From assembly GCF_037023725.1 (NCBI RefSeq), contig NZ_CP146077.1, positions 4,625,001 through 4,689,000 on the forward strand: 64,000 nt of DNA, in the 5' to 3' direction. Of this stretch, positions 37,146 to 45,225 are shown in pieces. The position numbers and the translations under genes are program-made. This DNA comes from Pseudomonas bubulae (GTDB lineage: Bacteria; Pseudomonadota; Gammaproteobacteria; Pseudomonadales; Pseudomonadaceae). The notes beneath the pieces are model-generated. The model was not told where the DNA came from, searched no databases, and was given only the letters and a program-made list of their open reading frames with translations. Numbering within the stretch: position 1 is the first letter of the stretch; every line of letters starts with the position of its first letter.

Positions 37146-38654
37146 ATGTCGAACTTAGCGAACGGTCACTCATTCGGTATAGCGACCCCCCACTTCAAGT
37201 CCTCGATGATGGCCATGCAGGCCTATCTAACATCAGGGGCGACCCCGCATGCCTTATTAAGTGCAGCCGTGTCACTGACGTATAACCTCCCGCACTTATG
37301 CGGCCTGGGAGGCGACGCAATTATCATGCAATCAACCCCCCATAATCTGGCCATCTTCAACGGAACGGGCAGAACAGGTTTTCACCAGCATCACGACAAC
37401 TACTTGCATAAAGGCCTTGTATCAATTCCTCGCAGAGGGATTTACAGCACCATGATCTATGGCTGCCCTTCAGCTTATGATCGTTATACACGCCTACATG
37501 ACATCGACTTGAACGGCGTATTTAAACACCTGCACGACAATGACTTGAAACATGGCGTGGTGGCGTCCAGCAGTTTGATTCAGGCGTTTGATAACAGCAC
37601 TAAAGACTCACTCAGACAGACACGGTTTTCACAATGGAACAAATACTTTATTCAACAGCAAGATCCAGCGCCCTTCTACCGTCAAACCCTGGCCACTTTG
37701 GCGCGTGAAGGTTTTGCATCCATGTACAGGGGGCAGTTGGCGGCGCAGGTATTTGACGCGCTGTCGACCTGCGACCCGCATTTGTATACACCTGAAGATT
37801 TTTCCGACTTTACCCCTAACCCCTCAGAAGTAAAAAAAACCACCTTCATGCACGCCAATGTCACGGCGCATGGCAGTAACAGCCCATGGAAAGAGCTGTT
37901 CCTGCTCTTGAAAGTCTACCAGTGGAGTGCCGAAGACACGGCCTTGCTCACACCGGCACAGCTCTGTACGGCAGCCGGGCTGATCGACAGCTGGGTGGCA
38001 TCGCCGCTTTCTTCAGAGACGCACAGCGATGACAGCCTGAGCCAACAGGCCGCCCTGATCTATCAACAGCTCAAATTCGACAACCCCGAACCTGTGCCTC
38101 AATTGTCCAAACCCTCCCACACCATCTTTATGGCATGTGCCGAGGCCGACGGGACCCTGACCGGCATAACCAACTCGATCTTTACCCCCCTGGGGTCACT
38201 GTTCGAGATCGATGACACAGGCATTATCCTGAGCAACCGGGCATTCTCATTCAATGGCCCCCATCTGGGTTCGACCTTCAAAGGCAACACAGCCGCCAAA
38301 CACACCACCAACTGCGTGCGCGTCACCACCGATCACCTGGAATTTATCATTGGTACATCCGGGGGGCCTGTGCAGTCCCAGACACTGGCGTACGTCATCT
38401 ACAAAATTATCGCTGAGCAATGCCCGGTTCAAACCGCGCTGTCGAGCCCGCGCTTTGCCAATCTGGGCCGGCACCCGAAGACAAACGGCATTACCTATTT
38501 AAGCGAATCCGCACAAACGAACCCGATATTTACCTGTACTCACGGGCTATCCGATAAATTCGGGGTGGTACAGCTGGCTGGCATCAACACCCTGACCGGT
38601 CAGGTGTTCGCCGCTGCAGACCCTCGTGGCAGCGGTGTGGCGCTGGCGGTATGA
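37146..38654 (+). CDS. Gamma-glutamyltranspeptidase-like Ntn hydrolase, cytosolic
   Basis: A 502-residue GGT-family protein, first gene of the accessory operon. Family marks: NLPHLCGLGGDAIIM (~48-61), the presumed autocleavage/nucleophile Thr326 in SH-TIFMACAEADG (nine residues before the conserved DG, as in E. coli GGT), TPLGSLFEIDDTGIILSN, IIGTSGGPVQSQT and the end FAAADPRGSGVALAV. Unlike housekeeping GGT it has no signal peptide, the TTH after the cleavage point is TIF, and the large-subunit region is short and divergent. Related cytosolic GGT-like proteins in natural-product pathways (LmbA of lincomycin) do not act on glutathione. Its TGA overlaps the next ATG. Substrate unknown. Confidence 0.75.
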   Translation: MSNLANGHSFGIATPHFKSSMMAMQAYLTSGATPHALLSAAVSLTYNLPHLCGLGGDAIIMQSTPHNLAIFNGTGRTGFHQHHDNYLHKGLVSIPRRGIYSTMIYGCPSAYDRYTRLHDIDLNGVFKHLHDNDLKHGVVASSSLIQAFDNSTKDSLRQTRFSQWNKYFIQQQDPAPFYRQTLATLAREGFASMYRGQLAAQVFDALSTCDPHLYTPEDFSDFTPNPSEVKKTTFMHANVTAHGSNSPWKELFLLLKVYQWSAEDTALLTPAQLCTAAGLIDSWVASPLSSETHSDDSLSQQAALIYQQLKFDNPEPVPQLSKPSHTIFMACAEADGTLTGITNSIFTPLGSLFEIDDTGIILSNRAFSFNGPHLGSTFKGNTAAKHTTNCVRVTTDHLEFIIGTSGGPVQSQTLAYVIYKIIAEQCPVQTALSSPRFANLGRHPKTNGITYLSESAQTNPIFTCTHGLSDKFGVVQLAGINTLTGQVFAAADPRGSGVALAV

Positions 38655-40048
38655 AGGCTCACAGTTGCGGTTCAGGCCATGCAGCCATACTGACTGTCGC
38701 CAGTGCTTTCTTTCTGGAAGTACTGGATGCAACCATCATGCTGATGGCCATCATCCCCATGGCCAACGACCTGGGCGCCAGCATCAGCGGCGTGACACTG
38801 TCACTGGCCACCTATCTACTGGCCCTGGTCTTGTTCCTGCCCCTGAGCGGGCATTTGTTCAACCGTTTCGCGCTTGCCCAACAATTCCTGTGCGGCCTGG
38901 CGATTTTTTGCCTCGCCTCCCTGGCCTGCGCCATCAGCCAGAATATTTACCTGCTGTGCATCGCCCGCCTTGTCCAGGGCTTTGGCAGTGCGTTGGTGGT
39001 ACCTGCCGGACGAGCCTTGATCCTGGCCAACACCCCGAAGATTGCCATTCCCAAAACCATGGCCTGGCTGATTGCGCCTGCGCTCGTCGCCCCGATGGTT
39101 GCCCCCTATATGGCCAACCTGCTGTTAAACATCGGCAACTGGCGACTGATTTTTGCCTCTATCGGACTCTTTGCCGCAGGATTGATTATTGCCTGCCGCA
39201 TCACCCTGTACTCACTGCCTGCCCCTGAAACCCCGCGTTTACAGCTTGATAAACATGCCTACGCACTATGGGCACTGTCCTCATCGGCCTTGTTCATGAT
39301 GTTTATGGCGGCTTCAAATAACTGGCTCTTCTGCAGCGTTCTGGCCGCAGGTGCAATGCTCTATGGCAGCAAACGACTTTGCACAAGGCTGCACCAGCAC
39401 GCGAAGGCGCAATTGTTTGATCTGTCCTTGCTCAATGATCCAGCGTTCAAGTTCAACATTCTCTCCGGCAGTTTGTTCCGTATCAGCATTTATGCATTTC
39501 CAACGCTGCTGATTATTCACCTCATGAAAAATTCGAATTATTCGCCCGTTTCGATTGGCCACTGCCTGCTGTTTATCTTCGCCGGCAACCTTGTTTCAAA
39601 ACCCGTGGCAGCCCGGCTATTAACAGGCTGCCGCTGCCTGAAACGCTATTTTATCTATTCGGCACTGACGACATCCGTCACGTTGGGCCTGTTTCTTTTC
39701 CCGCCACTGCTCAACCAACTACCGGCACTGTGGTTGATGTGTTTTCTACACGGTTGCGCACGCTCATTTCAATTTCTCGGCTACTCATCCACCGCACTGC
39801 GCAATGTGCAACAGCACCGCATGCATCACGCCAATATCCTGATCAGTTCGGTGATGCAACACAACGCCCTGATCGGCCAGGCACTACCTGCCCTTCTGAG
39901 TGCTTTCTTTATTCCCGAACACCTGCCGTTCTTCACGATCGGCATGTCCACCGTGACGCTTGCATCACTTCTTACCGTGCTGGGCGCACTGCGCCTGCCC
40001 AACTCAAACAGGAGCCATATCGACCCCATGCACTTCAAGTCCGATTAA
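38651..40048 (+). CDS. MFS exporter, DHA2/EmrB-like
   Basis: A 465-residue inner-membrane major facilitator with about 12-14 hydrophobic segments. The N-terminal motif SAFFLEVLDATIMLMAIIPMANDLG resembles the LDTTI motif of DHA2 drug exporters, and ARLVQGFGSALVVPAGRALIL the motif B/C region. The ATG overlaps the GGT-like stop (ATGA). As the only transporter of the operon it most likely exports the pathway product or an intermediate; uptake cannot be excluded. Confidence 0.82.
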   Translation: MKAHSCGSGHAAILTVASAFFLEVLDATIMLMAIIPMANDLGASISGVTLSLATYLLALVLFLPLSGHLFNRFALAQQFLCGLAIFCLASLACAISQNIYLLCIARLVQGFGSALVVPAGRALILANTPKIAIPKTMAWLIAPALVAPMVAPYMANLLLNIGNWRLIFASIGLFAAGLIIACRITLYSLPAPETPRLQLDKHAYALWALSSSALFMMFMAASNNWLFCSVLAAGAMLYGSKRLCTRLHQHAKAQLFDLSLLNDPAFKFNILSGSLFRISIYAFPTLLIIHLMKNSNYSPVSIGHCLLFIFAGNLVSKPVAARLLTGCRCLKRYFIYSALTTSVTLGLFLFPPLLNQLPALWLMCFLHGCARSFQFLGYSSTALRNVQQHRMHHANILISSVMQHNALIGQALPALLSAFFIPEHLPFFTIGMSTVTLASLLTVLGALRLPNSNRSHIDPMHFKSD

Positions 40049-40101
40049 CGGAAAACCTGGGTATGTCCCGTACTCATGTGGTGTTACGCAAGGAGCTGAA
40101 G

Positions 40102-40707
40102 ATGAAAGCATTGACGTTGAAAACCACCGTTGAAATTCCGATAGAGGGCGTTCCTCAACTCACCCGATTTGTGTCCTTTGAAGGTGTCGATAAAGAACAC
40201 TTCGCGCTATTGATTGGTGACTGTCAAACCACTCCCGTACTCACCCGGGTTCATTCCGAGTGCCTGACAGGCGATGTATTCGGCTCAAAGCGTTGCGATT
40301 GCGGCGCCCAGCTCAAAGAAGCCCTGTCGCAAATAGCCGCGCGAGGGGGTGGCGTATTGATCTATCTGCGTCAGGAAGGGCGCGGTATTGGCCTGTACTC
40401 CAAGTTCGATGCCTACCTGCTGCAAAACCAGGGCATTGATACCTTCACTGCCAACGAGATGCTCGGGTACGCCGATGACTTGAGAGAGTTTGAAAGTGCG
40501 GGGGCCATGCTCAAGGCCCTGCATATTCATCACATCGACCTGATTACCAACAACCCGGCAAAAATCCTGGCCCTGGAAAATTGCGATATCACCATCAATA
40601 CCACCCTGCCCTCCGGGGTTTTCCTGACCGTCGAAAACGAGGACTACCTGCGCAGCAAAATCAATAAAAAACACCATACGATCAACTTGAAAAACAAAAA
40701 ATGGTGA
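40102..40707 (+). CDS. ribA: GTP cyclohydrolase II (accessory copy)
   Basis: Converts GTP to 2,5-diamino-6-ribosylamino-pyrimidinone 5'-phosphate, formate and pyrophosphate. ATG 40102 is set by AAGGAGCTGAAG; ATG 40063 is an alternative start. The 201-residue product keeps the zinc cysteines (SECLTGDVFGSKRCDCGAQL), the catalytic YLRQEGRGIGL loop, and LITNNPAKI. No DHBP synthase (RibB) domain is fused. Its placement among a methyltransferase, a BKACE and a riboflavin synthase gene rather than with the ribBA-ribH-nusB cluster marks it as a pathway-dedicated paralogue, like ToxB of toxoflavin synthesis. Confidence 0.88.
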   Translation: MKALTLKTTVEIPIEGVPQLTRFVSFEGVDKEHFALLIGDCQTTPVLTRVHSECLTGDVFGSKRCDCGAQLKEALSQIAARGGGVLIYLRQEGRGIGLYSKFDAYLLQNQGIDTFTANEMLGYADDLREFESAGAMLKALHIHHIDLITNNPAKILALENCDITINTTLPSGVFLTVENEDYLRSKINKKHHTINLKNKKW

Positions 40708-40712
40708 TCGCA

Positions 40713-41585
40713 ATGAGCACTTACATTCTGAATTTTTCACCTACAGGCATGCTACCGACAAAGCAGATGAACCCCCACACACCCATCAGCACCTCAGAAA
40801 TTATCGACGATGTATTGATGGCCGCCGAACTGGGTGCGTCCATTGCTCACCTGCACGCCAGGGATCAAAAAACCGGCGAACCGACCTGCGACCTCAACAC
40901 ATTTGCCACTCTCTTCGAAGGCATCAGAAAATATAATAAACAACTGATTTTATGCGCCTCACTCAGTGGTCGAAACATTTCCGATCCAACTCTCAGAGCG
41001 CTGCCCCTGTCATTGGACGGTGACGCAAAACCCGATATGGGTTCATTGACCTTGTCGTCCATGAACTTTTCCACGCAGCCCAGCATTAATGCCCCGGCGA
41101 CAATCAACTACCTCGCCGAACAAATGGCGCTAAAAGGCATCTCGCCCGAGGTTGAGATATTTGATAGCGGCATGTCGAACTACCTGCATTGCCTGATCAA
41201 AAAATCGTTAATGCCGCCCACTGTCTACGCCAATATTTTGCTGGGCAATATTTTTGGCGCACAGCCCAGTTTTGCGCACATGGCAGCCATTACCAGCTCA
41301 CTGCCGGGCAATGTCGTCAGTTCTTTCGCCGGGCTGGGCAGCTATCAACTGCGCAGCAATACCCTGGCTCTCGCCTCTGGTCACGGCATCCGCATCGGCC
41401 TTGAAGACAATATCTGGCTCGACCATAAACGCACCACCCTGGCGAGTAATCGCAGCCTGCTCGAGCGCATCACCGCCATTGCCAACCTGCAGGAGTTGAC
41501 ACCCGCCACCCCCAGGCAGGTCAGGGAACAACTAGGACTGCAACCTGGACAAGGTCGCTATGGCTTGCCCCCTATCGTTGACTGA
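40713..41585 (+). CDS. BKACE-family (DUF849) beta-keto acid cleavage enzyme
   Basis: A 290-residue TIM-barrel enzyme. Members such as Kce exchange acetyl-CoA with a beta-keto acid to give acetoacetate and a new acyl-CoA. Zinc ligands His46 and His48 are seen in ASIAHLHARDQKTGEP and the conserved Glu in HGIRIGLEDNIWL (E231). The usual threonine/glycine substrate loop reads ASLSGR, so the substrate probably differs from characterised carnitine or lysine-degradation members. ATG 40713 is preferred (GGTGA upstream); ATG 40701 overlaps the ribA stop. An acyl-CoA or keto-acid step within a pteridine/flavin operon is unusual. Confidence 0.83.
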   Translation: MSTYILNFSPTGMLPTKQMNPHTPISTSEIIDDVLMAAELGASIAHLHARDQKTGEPTCDLNTFATLFEGIRKYNKQLILCASLSGRNISDPTLRALPLSLDGDAKPDMGSLTLSSMNFSTQPSINAPATINYLAEQMALKGISPEVEIFDSGMSNYLHCLIKKSLMPPTVYANILLGNIFGAQPSFAHMAAITSSLPGNVVSSFAGLGSYQLRSNTLALASGHGIRIGLEDNIWLDHKRTTLASNRSLLERITAIANLQELTPATPRQVREQLGLQPGQGRYGLPPIVD

Positions 41586-41601
41586 TACGAGGAAACAGAA
41601 A

Positions 41602-42390
41602 ATGGAGAATGTCTGGTTTACTCCCGAAAATTATCAACGCACCTCCAAAAACCTGCAGAGACGCTGTTTGAAACTATTGCTGTCGTTCGCGCCCCCCCAA
41701 GGCACATTGCTGGATGTCGGGTGCGGAACCGGTAATACCCTGCTCTTCACGGACAAAGAAAAGATTGAGCAGTACGTGGGCATTGATATTTCCGCTGACA
41801 TGATTGCGTACGCCAACCGCGCTCATGCAGCACCCAATATCAGATTTATGGTCAGCGACTTCCTGGACTGTCCCCTCGAACACTGGCCAGCGTTTGACGC
41901 AGCCGTCTGTGCCGCCTGCCTGCATTGGTTTATTCCCAACGAACAAACTGTTATCGATAAATTATTCAGGGCTTTGAAACCGGGCGGTTACTTATATTTA
42001 TCCTGTGCGTTCGACTTCGATTATGTACAAGGTGAGCGATCGATCCAGGAGCGGGTGCTGACCGCTATCCGCCAGCAATACCCCTGTATTGCCGAGCCCG
42101 TGGTATTCGATGATTTCAGGTTCAACAGGCACTCCCTTGTCACGGCACTTCACGGTTTCGAGATCATTCGCTCGCACCGTATCGAGGAACCCGTGCACTT
42201 CAAGACGTTTGAAGATTTCAGGGATTGGCACCTGGGTAGCGGCTCCGTGGTCTATGGCCAGTTCGAAGAAAGCGTCCGCGACCTGGCAATCGCCGCTTAC
42301 TATCAAAAACTCTATGAGCACTATTGCGCCGCAGAATACAAAACCGCGTATTCCACTGGCTTGATGCTGCTTAAAAGGAGGGCTGCCTGA
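41602..42390 (+). CDS. Class I SAM-dependent methyltransferase
   Basis: A 262-residue methyltransferase; ATG 41602 has GAGGA upstream. Motif I is LLDVGCGTGNTLLF, the acidic motif II VGIDISADMIAYANRAH, then FDAAVCAACLHWF and a post-motif LKPGGYLYLSCAF. It resembles trans-aconitate/UbiE-type small-molecule methyltransferases, with no RNA- or DNA-binding extension. Its last codons contain the AGGAGG of the next gene and the stop overlaps that ATG by one base. Likely methylates the pathway product at N, O or C. Confidence 0.84.
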   Translation: MENVWFTPENYQRTSKNLQRRCLKLLLSFAPPQGTLLDVGCGTGNTLLFTDKEKIEQYVGIDISADMIAYANRAHAAPNIRFMVSDFLDCPLEHWPAFDAAVCAACLHWFIPNEQTVIDKLFRALKPGGYLYLSCAFDFDYVQGERSIQERVLTAIRQQYPCIAEPVVFDDFRFNRHSLVTALHGFEIIRSHRIEEPVHFKTFEDFRDWHLGSGSVVYGQFEESVRDLAIAAYYQKLYEHYCAAEYKTAYSTGLMLLKRRAA

Positions 42391-43016
42391 TGTATACCGG
42401 AATTGTTCAAGGCACTGCCCGGGTGCTGTCGGTGCACACGCAGGCTGGGCACAAACGTATCGTCCTGGCCCAGAAAGCGTCTCTATTCGAAAACGTTGAT
42501 ATCGGTGCCAGCGTGTCGGTCAACGGCACCTGCCTGACCGTCGTTGCCTACTCTGCAGGCACCGCGACGTTTGATATTTCTCACCGAACGGCCGAAATCA
42601 CGACACTCAAACACTTGAGTATCGATGAGCAGGTCAATATTGAACGCTCACATCGAACTGGCGATGAGAATGGCGGGCACGCACTGTACGGCCATGTTGA
42701 AAGTACCGCGCAGGTCGTGTCGTGGCAGCCACTGGGCGAAACGGTGACTGCGCAACTCCAGCTGGATGCGTCGACCTTTGCCTACCTGTTCAAAAAGGGT
42801 TTTGTCGGTATGCATGGCTGCAGCCTCACCATCGATAGCCTGGACGAAGAGCGGCACTGGGTGACGGTCAACCTGATTGCGCAAACACTCGCCCTGACCA
42901 ATTTGAGCAGCTTGCGGGTGGGTGACCGGGTCAATATCGAAATCGACCAGACCACCCGCACCCTGGTGGATACCCTTAGGACTACCCTGGCCCGCCTGCT
43001 CCCAGGAAACCTGTAG
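42390..43016 (+). CDS. ribE: Riboflavin synthase alpha chain paralogue (lumazine-binding)
   Basis: Two tandem lumazine-binding barrels (residues 1-97 and 98-208), as in riboflavin synthase, which dismutates two 6,7-dimethyl-8-ribityllumazine molecules. Start MYTGIVQGTARV, NGTCLTVV (Cys48), second-barrel KKGFVGMHGCSLTI and NIEIDQTT (Asp186) keep most catalytic positions. The near-invariant Phe2 is Tyr, and the usual DG before the Ser/Thr pair is HG. It may thus be a slow riboflavin synthase, act on a modified lumazine, or be a ligand-binding protein like LumP. AGGAGG lies just upstream. Last gene of the operon. Confidence 0.85.
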   Translation: MYTGIVQGTARVLSVHTQAGHKRIVLAQKASLFENVDIGASVSVNGTCLTVVAYSAGTATFDISHRTAEITTLKHLSIDEQVNIERSHRTGDENGGHALYGHVESTAQVVSWQPLGETVTAQLQLDASTFAYLFKKGFVGMHGCSLTIDSLDEERHWVTVNLIAQTLALTNLSSLRVGDRVNIEIDQTTRTLVDTLRTTLARLLPGNL

Positions 43017-43043
43017 CGTACGGCAAAGCAGTCGTCGTTGATG

Positions 43044-43140
43044 CCATCGCGCGCAGGCTCGCTCCCACGACAGTGCTGTAAGCACTCCGGCTGTGTGAAC
43101 GACACAAAACCTGTGGAAGCTGGCTTGCCTGCGATGCAAG
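43044..43140. repeat. Degenerate REP arms
   Basis: Left, ATCGCGCGCAGGCTCGCTCCCAC; right, CTGTGGAAGCTGGCTTGCCTGCGATG. These are two diverged REP cores pointing outward, marking the 3' border of the accessory operon. Confidence 0.6.
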
Positions 43141-43160
43141 CGACAAGGTCTTGAGAGCAA

Positions 43161-44162
43161 TCACTCAATACCCACCTGATTACGCCCATTCTTCTTGGCC
43201 AGGTAAAGCCCCTTGTCCGCCGCCGAAATCAGCTCACGGCAGTTGCTACCCTGCTGCGGGGTCATGGTCGACAGGCCAATACTGATGGTCAGGCTGGAGC
43301 CTGCTGTCGGCGAAATATGCGGGATTTTCATCGCTTCAACCGCCATGCGCAGTTTTTCTGCCACCAGCCGCGCGCCGCCCTGGGAAGTGTTGGGCAGTAC
43401 AATGGCAAATTCCTCACCGCCATAACGGGCCGGCAAGTCAGATGGCCGGCTGCTGGCATCACGGATGCCCGCCGCCACCTTGCGCAACGCTTCATCGCCG
43501 TCCAGATGGCCAAACGAGTCGTTGTATGATTTGAAGTAATCAACATCGATCATCAACAACGACAATTGGTTCTGCTCACGCATGGCGCGACGCCATTCCA
43601 GCTCAAGGTATTCATCAAAGTGACGGCGGTTGGACAGCCCGGTCAGGCCATCGGAGTTCATCAGCCGTTGCAGCACCAGATTGGTGTCCAGCAATTGCTG
43701 TTGGCTGACCCGCAGCGCACGGTAGGCAGCATCACGCTGCAACAGCGTCATGTAGGAGCGCGAGTGATAGCGGATACGCGCCACCAGTTCGATGTTGTCC
43801 GGCAGCTTCACCAGGTAATCATTGGCCCCGGCCGAGAACGCCGCGCTTTTGATCAACGGGTCTTCTTTGGTGGACAACACGATAATCGGGATATTTTGCG
43901 TCGCCGGGTGGTTGCGGTATTCGCGCACCAGGCTCAAGCCGTCCAGGCCCGGCATCACCAGATCCTGCAAAATCACCGTCGGCTTGATGCGGATAGCCTG
44001 GGCAATGGCCTGGTGCGGGTCGGCACAGAAGTGAAAATCAATGTTCTGTTCAAGGGCCAACCCTCGGCGCACGGCTTCGCCGATCATTGCCTGATCGTCT
44101 ACCAGCAACACCATGGCCGCGTTTTCATCAGTTTTAACGTCGTCCAACTGCAAGTCGCTCAT
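43161..44162 (-). CDS. wspR: Diguanylate cyclase response regulator WspR
   Basis: Output of the Wsp surface-sensing pathway; makes c-di-GMP when phosphorylated, promoting attachment and exopolysaccharide. The 333-residue product has a REC domain (phospho-Asp67 in [14 protein letters not shown]), a helical linker (~145-175) and a GGDEF domain with the active motif [12 protein letters not shown]. An RxxD inhibitory site (RPSD) lies five residues upstream, so product feedback is likely intact. It follows wspF by 52 bases, the only real gap in the operon. Confidence 0.96.
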   Translation of the reverse strand: MSDLQLDDVKTDENAAMVLLVDDQAMIGEAVRRGLALEQNIDFHFCADPHQAIAQAIRIKPTVILQDLVMPGLDGLSLVREYRNHPATQNIPIIVLSTKEDPLIKSAAFSAGANDYLVKLPDNIELVARIRYHSRSYMTLLQRDAAYRALRVSQQQLLDTNLVLQRLMNSDGLTGLSNRRHFDEYLELEWRRAMREQNQLSLLMIDVDYFKSYNDSFGHLDGDEALRKVAAGIRDASSRPSDLPARYGGEEFAIVLPNTSQGGARLVAEKLRMAVEAMKIPHISPTAGSSLTISIGLSTMTPQQGSNCRELISAADKGLYLAKKNGRNQVGIE

Positions 44163-44214
44163 GCGCGTTCACCTGAATTACTGCCTTCAAGCCACTCTTG
44201 CCGGGTTCTACCAG

Positions 44215-45225
44215 TCATTTGGCAAATTTCTCCAGCAAGCGTGGCGCAATCTTGTCCAATGGGCGAATCTCGACTGCGGCATCGATGGCCGCTGCCGCTT
44301 TGGGCATTCCGTACACCGAGCTGCTCTGCTGATCCTGGGCAATGGTGAGAAACCCCTGCTGGCGCATGAGTTTAAGACCTTGAGCCCCGTCACGCCCCAT
44401 GCCGGTCAACAGCACTCCCACCGCTTCACCATTCCAGTAGCGAGCAACACTTTCAAAAAACACATCGATCGATGGCCGATAAATCTCATTGACCGGCTCG
44501 GCGGTGTAAGCCAGCGTGCCATTTTTCAATAGCCTGATATGGTGATTGGTGCCCGCCAGCAGCACAGTGCCCACCTGCGGCGTCTCCCCGTCGCGGGCCA
44601 GGCGCACATCAAGTCCGCACGAAGTGCTCAGCCACTCGGCCATACCTGCAGCAAACACCTGATCAACGTGCTGAACCAGTACGATAGCTGCCTCAAAGTT
44701 TCTCGGCAGACCTTTAAGCAGGGTTTCAAGTGCAGCCGGACCACCTGCCGACGAACCGATGGCCACCAGCCCTGCCCGCACACCCGGTACACGAGCATGG
44801 GTCACTACCGGCTTGACCCGTTTCTCACTCTGCCCCATCAACCAGCCAACATTGAGTATCTTGCGCAGCAAAGGCGCCGCCGCCTCTCTGGGGTTGCTGC
44901 CGCCCAGCACGGGGGTATCCACCACATCCAGCGCACCAAAGCCCATGGCCTCAAAAACACGGTGCACATTCTGCTCGCGGTCGATGGTGACAATCACAAT
45001 CGCACAAGGGCTTTCAGCCATGATCCGGCGCGTGGCCTCGACGCCGTCCATGACCGGCATGATCAAGTCCATCAGAATCAGGTCCGGGGTGTTCTCGGCG
45101 CACAGGCGCACCGCCTCCTGACCATCACCGGCAACCCAGATCACATGGTGCGCGGGTTCGAACGCCAGCGCCCGGCGCAAGGCCTCAACCGCCAGGGGCA
45201 TATCGTTGACGATGGCGATTCTCAT
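44215..45225 (-). CDS. wspF: CheB-type methylesterase WspF
   Basis: Removes methyl groups from the receptor WspA and so damps Wsp signalling; loss gives wrinkly colonies in pseudomonads. The 336-residue product has a REC domain (LILMDLIMPVMDGVEATR) and a CheB domain with catalytic Ser in AIGSSAGGPAALE, His in LVQHVDQVFAAGM and Asp in LLTGMGRDGAQG. It overlaps the wspE stop by four bases. All residues look intact, so no constitutive Wsp activation is predicted. Confidence 0.95.
   Translation of the reverse strand: MRIAIVNDMPLAVEALRRALAFEPAHHVIWVAGDGQEAVRLCAENTPDLILMDLIMPVMDGVEATRRIMAESPCAIVIVTIDREQNVHRVFEAMGFGALDVVDTPVLGGSNPREAAAPLLRKILNVGWLMGQSEKRVKPVVTHARVPGVRAGLVAIGSSAGGPAALETLLKGLPRNFEAAIVLVQHVDQVFAAGMAEWLSTSCGLDVRLARDGETPQVGTVLLAGTNHHIRLLKNGTLAYTAEPVNEIYRPSIDVFFESVARYWNGEAVGVLLTGMGRDGAQGLKLMRQQGFLTIAQDQQSSSVYGMPKAAAAIDAAVEIRPLDKIAPRLLEKFAK

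Noticed and set aside
38651..42390. Identity of the accessory operon with the toxoflavin (tox) operon
   Set aside because: GTP cyclohydrolase II and a methyltransferase are shared in type, but the ToxC, ToxD and ToxE types are absent and GGT-like, BKACE and riboflavin synthase genes are not part of tox.
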